A stretch of 64,000 nt of DNA, taken from NCBI GenBank assembly GCA_950295325.1, contig OX485808.1, forward strand, positions 24,758,527-24,822,526, written 5' to 3'. This document shows positions 46,957 to 59,100 of this stretch, one piece after another (position 1 is the stretch's first letter; every line of letters starts with the position of its first letter). The notes below the pieces were generated by a model. That model was given only the letters and a program-made list of their open reading frames with translations. It was not told where the DNA came from and made no database searches. Origin of the DNA: Polytrichum commune (lineage: Eukaryota > Streptophyta > Polytrichopsida > Polytrichales > Polytrichaceae). The position numbers and the translations under genes are program-made.

Positions 46957-48510
46957 CTATCGCATGTTTCATATCTCAAATAAGTATCTATAATGCATAA
47001 GACAAGTGGGCTACCTAGTTGGGAAAAAATAATTATTTAAAGTCAATACTCATTTGCCTTAGAGTAGACATACCCATTTCCGATACCCTCCAGAATCTTT
47101 AAAACACAAAGTTTCATGAAGTCATGAAGAATCACACATATAGCCGTCTCATTCGGCATGAGAAACAAACAAGTTTAAAGCACAAATAATTTGGGTTCCT
47201 TGAAAAGAGACCTAATTGTACTGAAGTCTTCGTCTCCCAGTTATCGGTAAAAGGTTGACCTATGTTATGAATATAGGTTGTAAAAAAATCTTTCCATTGA
47301 AAATTTGCAATAATCTCGAAACTTGAAAATCAAGTGTGACTCTTTTCTTAAACATCGTGAGTTCAAATTCGATGCCTTTGGAAAATCACTCACATGTACC
47401 ATGCTTATGCGAATTCATGGAAATAGGTCTGTGTACTCTAGGGGCCAACTAATCCAAGTGAAAGCCTATTGGATGAATTAGTCATTCCAGATGCCATGTT
47501 CTAATGGGGTGGACCACAAAACACATGCCCTCTACTTTGCCACTATTTTAAGCGTACTTAGGACGAGCTTGCATGTCACAAGTGACCACAAAGGCGTCCC
47601 AAGGCAGACATGCAAGCAGGCGGGCCCCACGCTGGTCCCACGTCAATAGCATCATCACTCCATTCGATGCTAGTGATTAACCCCTAATGTTCTATGCGAC
47701 CATAATTTGGTCGGGTCCCTTTGACACCAATTTGGATGGTTTCTCGATACTTTTCAACTTCTCCTTTTGTTCATGTTCACATTTGTCATGTCCAACCACG
47801 TGGGTAATTTTAATTCAACAAAATTAATCATTTTTGGACATGGGAGTGTGCTCTTAATTGGTTTATAGTGGAACCGCTCCATGAATGTTTGCTTGACATT
47901 TGTCACCTGTGCGGTTTAGGGGCATCAAATCCTAAATATGTTTATTATTTATTATTATTTTATTTTTGGTTGATCCCTATGTACGTGCAAATGATTCCCA
48001 CTCGGTCTGAAAACTTGCGTGACACCCAAACACATCATGTCTAAACATCTACGGTTGGAATGTTTAGTGGGACATGTGGTGGTGGGTGTAAATCCACGTG
48101 GAAGCTCCATAGTTGTGGCACCACTGCCTCAAATTGCAAAGCTTCTCAAAAAATCACAAAATAATGGTATGAAGATTTGTGAGTTGATTTGAGTAGGTAC
48201 ATTGTCCCCCTTTTGAACAAGGGCAACATTTTGTCATTTGGGGATGATTTGAGTGGAGGTTCGATCAGAAAACCAACCCCAATTTAATATCTAAATTGAT
48301 GCCCCTCGAGTCCACTGTTGACATTCCTATCGTAATCTCCTATGTAATAGAACTTCAATGTCTAAAATTTGGACTATGAGTAGTCACCTCTACCATGAAA
48401 ACATCTATACGGCTAGATCTTCAACTACGGTCACAAAATTTGAGGTCACATTGTTTAGGCGAATTTGAGGGAAATTCAACATGGGAAGTTAACTCATGGT
48501 CTAGTTGAGT
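46957..48510. other. Intergenic, no gene seen
   Basis: AT-rich sequence with short random frames only; no element ends recognised. Confidence 0.5.
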
Positions 48511-48513
48511 ATT

Positions 48514-48878
48514 TACACTAAATATTGTATTCATTGTCATATGGTATTTTATGTCATTGTGGTAATTTTTCTAATGACACTTCTTACGAATCAATTTACA
48601 AAGGTTGTCATCGCAATTTAATCTTGGTCCATTCATTTACTTTTGTTATATTTGCATCCTAACATTTTTGTAATTAGATACTTGTCATGGATGATTGAAG
48701 TTTGGATGAAAAATCACTTAGTAAATGACAAGAATCATAGCATTGCAAATCTACATTGTCCAATGGCAAATAATGCTAGGTTTACATTTAGTGTACGTAA
48801 CACTACACAGACAACTTACAATTAGTATTGAGCTACACAAATGGAAATGGTGACACTCAAGGCAATTATGAATGTAGT
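48514..48878. mobile_element. MITE family C, copy 4
   Basis: It opens TACACTAAATATTGTATTCA. Internal text CATGGATGATTGAAGTTTGG and TACAATTAGTATTGAGC is shared with 24573-24915 and 29522-29918. Confidence 0.6.
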
Positions 48879-48902
48879 TAACATAATTAGCTACACCTCG
48901 TG

Positions 48903-50190
48903 AGTACACTAAATATTGTATTTAGTGTTACCAATTTGGTTTGTCTTGCTCAATAATATGGTGTTTATGGTATTTAGTGTCACATACACTATTTGCAAAG
49001 GGCCTAAACTAGATGCCTAGAGGTCTCAAAGTGTCACATTTGCTAGCTACCAATATGATGCTATCATCACATAAGTAACATTTAAAAATGAAAAATTATT
49101 TAGATAGATAGATAGAAACTCCGGTCCCTTTTTAGCAAAGGGCCAGCGTGAATAAAGTGTCCGTTCGTAATGTCAATGACCCGATGCCCACTGGACAAGG
49201 GGAAATTGGGGCAATACTACTCTCCCCTTTCGAGGATGGGCACTATAGTGACACACTATACAAGTTCCTAGCTAGCCACTAGTGCCTTGAAGATACCGGA
49301 CATGGTATCCCCCCAAAGGGCTTTGAGGTACCCATACAACAAGGTCCAAGGACCCCCCACCATAGTTGGGTGGACTAAGGTGGTGAGCACCACGCCGGCA
49401 TGGGGAATAGAACCCACAACCTCCTCATTGGGGGCCATGAGCCTTAACCACCAAGCCAAGGCCCGTGGTGCCAAAATTTATTTACATTATCACATTTAGT
49501 GCAACACATCGGGTTGCTTAAGATGATAGTTTTGTGTTTTAGTATGCAAAGGGAAAATATTTTTGAGCCTATTGATGGCAAGTGTCATGTGTTTACATTT
49601 TAGTATGCAAGAGGAAGATACTATTGAGCATACTAATGACAAGTGTCATTGGTGTACACTTTAGTCAACTTGTAGACCAACGTTTCAGTAATTGGCATGT
49701 TTTTCATCCAAACTTCAAATATCAATAATAATACTTGTACATAACTTATTCATAGTAAGTGTCTTAAGAAAATACTACGATGACAGAGTATACCATATAA
49801 CGCTAAATACACTATTTAGTGTAGTGAGGATTAGTTTACCAAAATGTTAGTAAACTGAAAACATGGTCAAATCACCTGCACCATCTAGCTAGGAAAATTG
49901 ATTGTAAACCGTCCGTGTAGTGACACCAACACTAAATGTAAATCTAACATAATTTGGTATTCCTTGCAAAAAAACAATGGGCATTGTGGGTTAACAATGT
50001 TGCATTAATATGTCACTACTAAGTGAATTTTCATATAAACTTCAAATTTCATCCAATACAATATTCCATTACATAAATGGTAGGATGCCAAGGATGCCAA
50101 GTTGGGATGACAGTACTTGTAAAGTATTCATAAAAAGTGTCATAACACTAATTATGATTTTGGTGGTCCACACTAGTTGTCTTTTATTAA
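48903..50190 (-). mobile_element. Long family C element, reverse, split by a SINE
   Basis: Starting at TACACTAAATATTGTATTTAG near 48906, the content is the reverse complement of 29918 back to about 29080: GAGGTCTCAAAGTGTCAC, TATGATGCTATC ... ACTTA, then after the SINE GACAAGTGTCAT and near 49930 GACACCAACACTAAATG. The SINE at 49103-49472 lies inside, so the element is older than the SINE. Confidence 0.55.
49103..49472 (-). mobile_element. tRNA-derived SINE (370 bp) with A and B boxes and a TATC tail
   Basis: On the minus strand the head reads GGGCCTTGGCTTGGTGGTTAAGG, holding an A box (plus-strand 49442-49458), and GGTTCTATTCC, a near-perfect B box (49404-49414), 27 bases apart. The 3' end has (TATC)n. 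Imperfect 12-bp direct repeats flank it: AAAAATTATTTA at 49091-49102 and AAAATTTATTTA at 49473-49484. This is a well-preserved SINE. The short open frames across it are not genes. Confidence 0.85.
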
Positions 50191-50199
50191 AATTAATCT

Positions 50200-51540
50200 A
50201 AAATTTCAATCTAAAATTTTTAAATAAAATAAAATAAAAGTATATGCATATTTTAACAATTTAACTTACTAATCTAATATTATTTATAGGCCTAAATATC
50301 TTGCTAATTTAGGATGGTTTGAGAAATAGTGTGGTTCACCTCATAGTGGAAGGGAGAAGAAGTGGGAAAAATGAGAAGTTGGCATTCCAAAAAAATGGCC
50401 TAAAAATCGATAGAGACTTAGTTAGCATTAGGGGTATGGATGAGTTAGAAGTTATTTTACAAAAATAAGGTCCATACAACTAGTTGACTTATTGTTTGAT
50501 AACTTTGATGTAAGCCTAACTATCAACTAGGTGGTGTGGGTGTGAGATTTATAAGCTTCCATATACGCTAGCTATCTCTTATAAAAGCTACGCAAAATAG
50601 TCCTATTAATTTGACTGTCCATACTAATATCCAATCCTACTAATTAGGGTGCATTGTAGTTTTCATGGACTTGCAGTAATAGGATTTGGCTAGTGTAGTT
50701 TCCTTAACTAGGGGCAATGTGGCACAATAAAATTGATGAAAGTGGTTACTTAGGGTATGTGTACATGATAGCCATTAGGTTGTGGCTCTCAAGAATCCTT
50801 GAATTCTCATTGGTTGAGAGTGTCACGGCCCCCCGCTTTAGGTTTACATGAGGACAAATTTGGACTACAACTAATAGTATTTTCAAAGGATGAAATATTT
50901 ATGTGTGTTCTCACATGGCAAGCATGGATAATGTTGGCCATAATTGCAAGGGCCTTTTTTGGGACAACTCTTGAAAGTAGACAAGGTGGGATACATGGTA
51001 GGCCCCATGGGACAATCTATGACAACTTATAGAAAACACATATTCTAATATTATTACTGTTTGATTTAGAACGTGATTGTTGGAGCTATTGTAGAAGGTT
51101 GTTTTTTGTGTAAGTATTGTGCAAGAAATCATTTGCAATACAATTTATAAAGCTTGAATTGCTCAAAACTTGTTGAATTACCATGTACAAAAATCAACAC
51201 ATAATCAAAGCTACAAACACTTTTATTTCTTCTCTCCTTCATGATGCATCCTCGTATCTAATTAAAATATTGTGAGGTCTTTTTCATTATCCCTCCAAAA
51301 GACTTTTGGGTATATAGTCCATGATGGACTTATTTATGTTCTTCTCCAAAAGTCAAGCACCATGGTTTTTTAAGAACCACAACCTAACGACTTTAGTGTA
51401 AACATGCCCTTAGAACAAGCCTATTCATTATGGATCTACATTTTGCATCCAAAAATGAAAAGTGGCCTTCGTCCAAGATGCAGATGCAAACCCAAGAAAA
51501 CCTGCCACTCAGCATGCATTGCAACTAGATACTTTTACTA
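50200..51540. other. Intergenic, no gene seen
   Basis: AT-rich sequence with short frames on both strands; nothing matches a known family or element. Confidence 0.5.
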
Positions 51541-51544
51541 TGAG

Positions 51545-52180
51545 AAATAACCGGTTGAGGTTTAGGGGTCTAGACAAATTCCCCATCGCAGATGAACTAG
51601 TTGAGTTTGAGAAATAACATGTTGAAGATAACGACTTCAAGAAAATTACCCATCACTTTAGAGGAATTCATGGAGGATACCTCAATTTAACGAAGAAAAA
51701 CTGAAAGATTACAACATGTAACTGGTTGGACTTGGAAATAGTAGGATTTTTACCGATAATATTCAAAATTCTCCCCAGTAATTTTCTCAAAGTCTTATTC
51801 TTTGACCGTTATTTCTCAAACTCAACTGGCTCCTCTCTGTGATGGGTAACTATCCTGAAGTCTTCAACTTCAACCGGTTATTTCTCAAACTTTGGCTATA
51901 TAATGGTGTGATTTTTGGGAATTTCAAACCCAAATTCCTTCAAAAACTCTCCGATTTGCAATTCCTACCGTATTCAAAATAATGCATCGGCTGTGCCTTA
52001 TGTATGTAAGCTATACTCAATAATTATACTTATTTAGGATTCTGAAGTAAATCTGCTTGTTATATATATGCAGTAACTTGTAATCCCCTAATCAGATAAT
52101 GAACTCAACTGGCTCATCTGCGAGGGGTAATTTTCCTGAAGTTTCGAGCTTCAACTGGTTATTTCTCAAACTCAACTGCT
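51545..52180. repeat. Foldback repeat with two left-pointing and one right-pointing arms
   Basis: GAGAAATAACCGGTTGA ... GTTGAGTTTGAGAAATAAC at 51545-51665 is the approximate complement of GTTATTTCTCAAACTCAACTG ... CAACCGGTTATTTCTCA at 51808-51892. A third copy in the latter orientation lies at 52105-52180. Confidence 0.6.
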
Positions 52181-52424
52181 CCATCTGTAACCATGTAGCT
52201 GTAACTAGCAAAAAGAAGTAGGGAAGAGGTCTAAAAACATGTTGTCTTATAATATAAAACCCTCCCAGCATATCTTTCACATATGCAAGGAGTATTGCTT
52301 CATTTGCAATAGAGATCATCCCAGATGGCATTTGCAAGCCAGACGGTTAACTTCACTGTCATGTAATTGCATTGTGGATGAAAAAATGCAAATGCAGATG
52401 TGGGATGAGAGTGGGCTTGCCCTT

Positions 52425-52763
52425 TGGATGAGTTTTACATATGGTCCCAAGTCCCACTCATGTTAGCAAGTCCCAATTTTGAGCCTCAAGATATTATGGT
52501 TTATATTCATCAAAGTCGAATCTTGATTGTTTTATGCAATAAATATTCGCGAGTTGGGTCTAGCTTCGCTAGATCCAACTGTCGATAGAAGTCACAAACC
52601 TCACCTTCAAAAAGTGTTGCCATGTAGACATCCATGTCATACTTGGGACTTAGGACTTGGGACCTAGTATGACGTAGTAAGTCCCAACTTCACTGCTGCT
52701 CTTAATGACTAAGATCGCACATATTGACCTCATGTGACTTGGGACCCGCGTGAACGGGGGCCC
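52425..52763. mobile_element. MITE family A, reverse copy
   Basis: Left text TACATATGGTCCCAAGTCCC and right text GACTTGGGACCCGCGTGAAC match, in reverse, the ends of 16658-17046. Internal CATGTCATACTTGGGACTTA also matches. It is slightly shorter and more diverged. Confidence 0.7.
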
Positions 52764-53399
52764 TTTGTGTAAACATGCCCTCACTCATGCCCCGATCACA
52801 CCAACTTTCCATCAACTTTCAGATGTGAAGTAATTGGGGATGCCACCACAGACGGATGTCAGGTTGTTCACACCAACATCTCAGCTTGCTCAATTTCTTT
52901 GCTATGATGTACAACAGCTGCTTGCATGGCTACCCTATCGGCTAAAAACAACTCCGGGGTAACAAAAGCTGCACCATGTGGACAAACCACAAGTTTTGGA
53001 TGGTGGGTTCCACACGTCCAAACTTGAACATCAAAGTGCAGGTTATGATCATCTCTAACGCCGTCACATAAATTGGAGGATGAATAGCCCAACACAAAAG
53101 TCACTGTGAGAGACTAAGTTTAATTCACCTACAAAAATTGCTCTTTCAGTTTGGTGTGATCAGGGCATCACTTCACTGCCAAAGCCTTCGCCGGGAAGTG
53201 CGGGTGGAGCCGCAGCAAGCAAGAGTGGGATAGCATCGCAGCCCAATCACTCGATCTCCATCATCATCAGGGGGCACCAACATTCGCAGATCGCCTGAAA
53301 CTGGGTCACTGATGAGCTACTGCAACTTGCCTCTCGCTCGACTCGGCAACAAGAATCTTTACGTTAAAATTAACTTAGAGTCGTCTCAGGGGCAGACTT

Positions 53400-53700
53400 A
53401 CTCACTCACTCACTTACTTACTTACACTTACCCAAGCAAGTAACGTCGAGCTGAGCGAATTCCAGCAGAGATTCTCGTGGTGTGGGATTCCAAGTAGTGG
53501 TCATATTACTGGCAGACAGACAGCAGGTGGGCGTTTCTGTTCCTGTTGTGAGGTTGCGTCATCTGTGGTTTCTTCTTCTTCTTCTTCTTCGTCGTCGTCG
53601 TGGTTGATTTGATTCCGTTTTGCGAAGTTGTTGGAGGGAAGGGTCGAGAATCGAGATTCCCGTCGCTCCGAGAGGATTGAGCGGGAAGAAGGAAACAGCG

Positions 53701-53733
<33 letters not shown>

Positions 53734-54110
53734 GGCCAGGCATAGACCGGGAGAACCGGTGGTGTCGGAGAAGACACGATTCAAGGTGGTTCGGTTCGGT
53801 GATTTCTTCTTGGGGTTTGGAGTGACTAGCAGGATTTGTGGAGGAATAAGCGAAAGTGGAGGGGGAAGGGAGGGATTGAAGCAGCGACGAGGAAAGGAAA
53901 GTCGGAGAGGGAAAGGATTTGGTGGCTGTCGATGCATGCTTGCCCATGAGGGATTCTTCGTCTGCTCATGCGCGTCGTGGTCGTGCAGGGATTGGCAGGA
54001 TTTGGTGTCGCTCCTTCTTCCCTCCGGAAGCTTAGAAAGAAGAGAGAGGGAGAGTGGGGGTTAGGCTAGTTTTAGTTAGTTAGTTAGTTAGCGAGTGGTG
54101 GATCCGTTTC
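53400..54110 (+). promoter_or_regulatory. Probable promoter/5' leader zone of the histidine kinase gene
   Basis: GC content rises here and simple repeats cluster: (ACTC/ACTT)n near 53400, (CTT)n(CGT)n at 53570-53602 and (GA)n at 53703-53731, then (TTAG)n near 54070. Pyrimidine/purine tracts and GAGA runs are common around plant promoters and leaders. No coding exon can be supported, although frames of 110-148 codons exist because of the simple repeats. The link to the gene 2 kb downstream is inference. Confidence 0.35.
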
Positions 54111-54394
54111 AGATGGGGTTGTTTCGGTGGCTGCCTAGGAGAGGGAGCTGAGGATCGAAGACTAGTAGCGGTGTTCAATTCCGTGGTGTTTCCAGTGATC
54201 GAAGAGGTTAGAGCGATGGAACCGCGAGAACGAAGGGAACAGCTATAGCAACGACGGTAGTGGGACCTGGAGAGCAGGAGCAGGAGCAGGAGGAGGAGGA
54301 TCATCACCGTGATGACGGGATTGCGGGGTTTCATCTCCGACTGAGGACGACGACCCAGCAATGTGGGAATAAGGAGCTGGATGAGCTGGAGTCA

Positions 54395-55210
54395 CACTTC
54401 AATCGGAGTAGGTTCTCAAACATGACGATTCATAACTGTGCAAGAAGAAATGATGAGTCATGTCTTCAGAAATTTCCCTTTAGAACTTCCTCCCTTCGTC
54501 CCTCCTTCTATTGCCTCCGACTTGAGTCAACTTGAGTCGACTCGACCTGACCTATACTGGATTCTCCAGAGTTAACCTTTCTTCACTGTGTAGATGTTGA
54601 GGAAACTGGTAATTATAGTCGACTCTACAGACTGCGCAAACGAAAGTATCAGTGTAGCTTGAATCTGCATTGCACCTACATCGTCAAACGGAGGGGTTCT
54701 CAAGCCTGGTTATTCATAACTGTGCAGGAAGGCATGATGATATCTTTAGAGATTTTCTTTAGAACTTTTTCCGCCCCTCTTATTATCTCCGACTTTGACT
54801 CGACCTGACGTATCCCGGATTCTCCAAGGTTAACCTTTCCTCACCTTGTAGATGTTGAGGAAATTGGTGGAATTATGGTGGACTCTACAGGCTGCTCAAA
54901 CTAATTCATCATTGCCTCTTGAATGTGCATTGAACCTAGATCTTCAAAAGGAGTAGGTTCTCAAACCTGGTTATTTATAATTGTGCAGGAAGGAATGACG
55001 ATGTCTTTAGAGATTCTCTATGGAACCTGATCTATCCCTCCTTTTATTATCTCCGACTTGACTTTACTCAACCTATCCTGGATTCTTCAGGGTTAACCTT
55101 TCTTCACCGTGTAGATGTTAAGGAAAGTGGTGAATCGATGGTCGACTCTACAGACTGCTCAAACGAATGCATCAGTGCAGCTTGAATCTGCATTGAACCT
55201 AGATCGGCAT
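54395..55210. repeat. Three diverged tandem copies of a ~260-285-bp unit
   Basis: GGTTCTCAAAC...CATAACTGTGCA-GAAGG-like starts lie at 54411, 54695 and 54956. Each unit continues with TTATCTCCGACTT, TCCGGATTCTCCAGGGTTAACC-like text, GTGTAGATGTTGAGGAAA and CTCTACAGACTGC. It probably sits in the histidine kinase leader or first intron. Confidence 0.8.
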
Positions 55211-56150
55211 TGTTTGCTTTGTTTCCTTGATGTATTCATTACAAGTGCTTGAAACTTCATCCTTTTGGTGTGAGGATTTTATCTTTCCGTTATGCCGGTG
55301 TCAAGGTTTTGGACTAAGGATTGGGTTCGCAGCTACCCTTTCTTGAATATTGACTTGCAAGATGAGTGCTTATCAGCTCTCACAGGAATCATGAACGCTT
55401 GCCAGCTTCTTTGGAGGAAACTCCAGGAAGGGTTTAAGCAGGTCCACGTTGGAGTATTTTCTGGAACATGTTTTACACTCACTAATGCAAGGATCAGCAG
55501 GATGGAGCTGAAGCAGTTCCACTGATTTGGCACTTTCAACGATCCAAAATTAGTGCAGTGCCCGATGATCCTAGGCAGCTAAGTTCTGCTTGTGACGATT
55601 GTGAATCATGGAGTATTTAAACCTTCATATATTTCTAAGGTGGTCGTGCGTCTATGTTGTAGCCGGATTCACTGGAGTCATCAATCGACTCTCTTAATGT
55701 GAGGTCAATTTGCATTTTGCAAGAGGAATCATGATTTCTACAGAATCTTGAACTGCTGGATGATCAACTACGAATGGAATGGCTAGAAGTCCGGTGTTGA
55801 AGTTTCTGTGTTCTTTTATTGTTCAACTTCCGGGAAATCTGGATTGGAGATTCTTAGATTCAAAGATTATTAGCACTTTCATATCTACTGTCAGCTCCAA
55901 CTGTGACCCAGGGTTGTTACAATAGATGTGAAGTGCCATATTTTACGTTGCGTCACAAGTGACTTCGTAGTGACCAACATTTGAGATCAGCCCGATGAAC
56001 TCAAGGACTTGATTATTGGGCTGGACAGACAAGGTGGATGCATTCCGATGTCATAGTTTTTTTGAATTACCACCATTTTTCAACGGTTTGACTGAATTTT
56101 GTGTCTGGTCTGACAGGAGAACTGCGATCAGTGGCAAGACCTGGTAAAGG

Positions 56151-59100
56151 ATGAATCCTGGTGGACTTGGCCAACGCGCGGTGTTCGTTTGCAACCATGA
56201 GGCGAAGAACATTTACACCAATGCAGCTTACCAGAGCATGACTGGGACTACCCCAGAGGAGCTTCTTGGCCTCGGATGGATCTCCTTTGTCCACCCAGAT
56301 GACTTGCCCGTAAGTCCAAGAGATTCAAGTGTTCTTCATGGTCGCAATTCTGTCCATGTGCGCATTCAGAGAATCACAGACTCGCTCTAAGTATCCCTAA
56401 CATTTCAAAGGTGTGAAACCCTGGGGGATCGTAAATCCTTCACAATCTCTTCACAGTGGCCCTAAGGTCAATCACCATCTCTGACCCAATATTTAGGATT
56501 AGTGGTAGATGCACCACTCTCACCAGTGGTACTATCTACATTAGTTCCAGATACTGGACAGAGGTGAAGACCTTCAGGGCCATTGTAATATTGTTCCTGT
56601 GCAGATCCAGAGAACTACAGACTCGCTCTAAATACTCCTTAGAATCTTGAAAGTGAGAAACCCTGGGGATCGGAGGTCCTTCACAATTTCACCACAGGGG
56701 CTTAAGGTCAATCACCACCTCTGTCCCAATATGTAGGCTCCTAGTAGATGTACCAACGCCATCACTGGTGCCATCTAAACCTGTGCTAGGTACTGGACAG
56801 TGGTGATGAACCTCAGGGACGTCGTATCTATACAACCTGTTGTAGATATCACGGAATTGCATGGGGAGTTTGATTAGTTTGTATTCTGGGGGCGGTGCAG
56901 AGCGTGTGGGCACTTGCTTTCGGGCATTTTTCATCTGCCGGTGATGCCGAGAGGCAGATTCAATGCGAGTACCGCCTGCTGAACAAGAAAAAGAAGGGGT
57001 CTTACACGTGGGTCAATGTCCAGTCTGTGGACATGTCTGGTTGCCCTGGAATTGGAAGGTAACTTGGCTGCCACCAACATCCCCACCCTCCCCAATAATC
57101 TCAATGTCGAATTGGATATTTGTAATTGATTTTCACATATATAATTGGCATATATCTGAAACTAATTTTGGGGAAATCGAAATTTTCTTCCAGTTTTGTG
57201 GGTATATTGGAAGACATATCCTGGCGCAAACAAGCGGAGGACTCATTACAGCGCAGCGAGGAGCGGTATGTTCTAGCTGTGAAGGGCTCCAACGATGGGC
57301 TATGGGACTATGATATGACGGCCAAGAAGGTCTTCTACTCGCCTCGGTACAAGCACATGTTGAGACTGGATTTGACCGAAATTGACGATTCGTTCGATGT
57401 CTTCGAATCTCGTCTTCATCCCAGCCACAAAGGTCGGTCGATCAGATTCTTCATTGTGTCTCCCTTATCCTTTCCATTAGTATTCTGTTAACCAATATCA
57501 GTATTTGTTAACCACGAGGGCTCTGAAGTTCTATCCCCTTTCTCCAGCATCTACCCATTTCCTAAGATATTGGGGGTAGAGGCGATGAACTTTTGAGATG
57601 TGGGACTGGGATACGGTGAACAACAAGGTCTTTTTACTCGCATCGGTGCAAGCACATTGAGACTGGGATCGACTGAAATTGACCTTAGTGTAGAAAATGT
57701 CTTCGAATCTCGTGCTCATACCCAATTACTAAGCTCGTTACATCTTTGTGTCTCCTTTTTTCCTATCATTGCTATCAGGCTGACATTACTAATGCCATAT
57801 GGAACTCGACAACCACAAGGGCCCTCAAGTCCATCACCTCTGTCCAGCATCTACCTCCATCCTAGGTATTGGGGCAGAGGCAATGTGCTTTAGCGCCCCT
57901 GTGAACTCATCCGTCTTTTGCAATCCACCGTTTTTTTTGCATCTGGGTACTGTTTTTTTGTCAAGAGAGAGATGATTTGGCATGAACATATACTCTAATT
58001 CCTTAGATTTTGAAAAAGTCAGCATGTACTCTTATTCAAGATATTGGGGCATAGGCAGTGAGCTTTAGCGCCCTTGTGAGCTCATATGTCTTTTGCAATT
58101 CACCGTTTTGCATCCCATCTGGTCAATGTTTCTTGTCAAGAGAGAGACATATATTAGAATTCCTCAAATTTGAAAAACTCAGTCCGCGTGAGTGTTTGGC
58201 CGTGCAGATGGAGTACTAGAAAAATTGAGGGAGTACTTGTCTGCCCCCAGTGCTGACCCTTGCTCCCCACCCTTCGATATTGAGACGCTACTCCAGGCTG
58301 GGGATGGTGAGTATCTCTGGTTTCGGGTTCGTGGTCAAGCTCTTTGGAACAAGGAGGGCATACCCACCAGAATGGCCGGCTCCATCACTGACATCACGGA
58401 GCGCAGGAAATGGGAAGAGGAGCAATCCCGCCTCATTGCAAATCTTGACATTGCACGCGACAAAGCGGAGAAAGCCGCCAAAGCACGATCCGAGTTCCTT
58501 GCCGTGAGTATATTCATTCAGTGTTCATTCAAGTCGAGCTCCTTTCGTGTGGGTCGAGTCAATCCGATGAAGGCCCCTTGGAAGTTCCACATCACCTCTG
58601 TCCCCATATCTAGAGAAAATGGTAGATGTGCCCCCTTTCACTTAGTGGTACCATCTACACCCTTCATAGATACCGGACAGAGGTGACGGGCTTTGGGCTT
58701 GTAATTCCACAACGTGGCTGTTAAATTAGTACCCAATTGTGTGTCCGAACGAATGATTAGGGGGCCCAAGAGTTGTAGATTTGATAAGACATTGAAGCAC
58801 AAGGCCAGGCTCAACTTCATCCACCTTTCTCCAGTATCTAGGAAAAAGGTAATTTATACCACCGGTGAAAGTGATGCATATACTACACTGATTCATCCCA
58901 ATTAGTGTGGGTTACTATTTGGAGTTACGCAGTGCTATAACTATTTGACGAGAATGTAACGTTTTACATTTTACCAAGCAAAGTTATTTCTGTTTTATGA
59001 TTCTAGCCAAGTTGTCACTTTCTTACACTTTGAGAGTGGTCCACCTCCTCGAGCTTGTTATTAGTCATAACCGGTTTAAAGCTCGTGGCCAAAATTTGAT

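Noticed and set aside
49268-49499. Two overlapping ~70-codon frames on opposite strands
   Set aside because: Both lie across the SINE head, including its A and B boxes.
53501-53947. Minus-strand frames of 143-148 codons with Ser/Leu runs
   Set aside because: They are produced by (GA)n and (CTT)n(CGT)n simple repeats.
54080-54361. Minus-strand 93-codon frame with a Leu run
   Set aside because: Arises from a GAGGAG-type repeat; no domain or splice support.
55292-55525. 77-codon plus-strand frame upstream of the histidine kinase
   Set aside because: It reads fairly protein-like but has no recognisable motif and no phase-compatible junction to the PAS exon that I could support.
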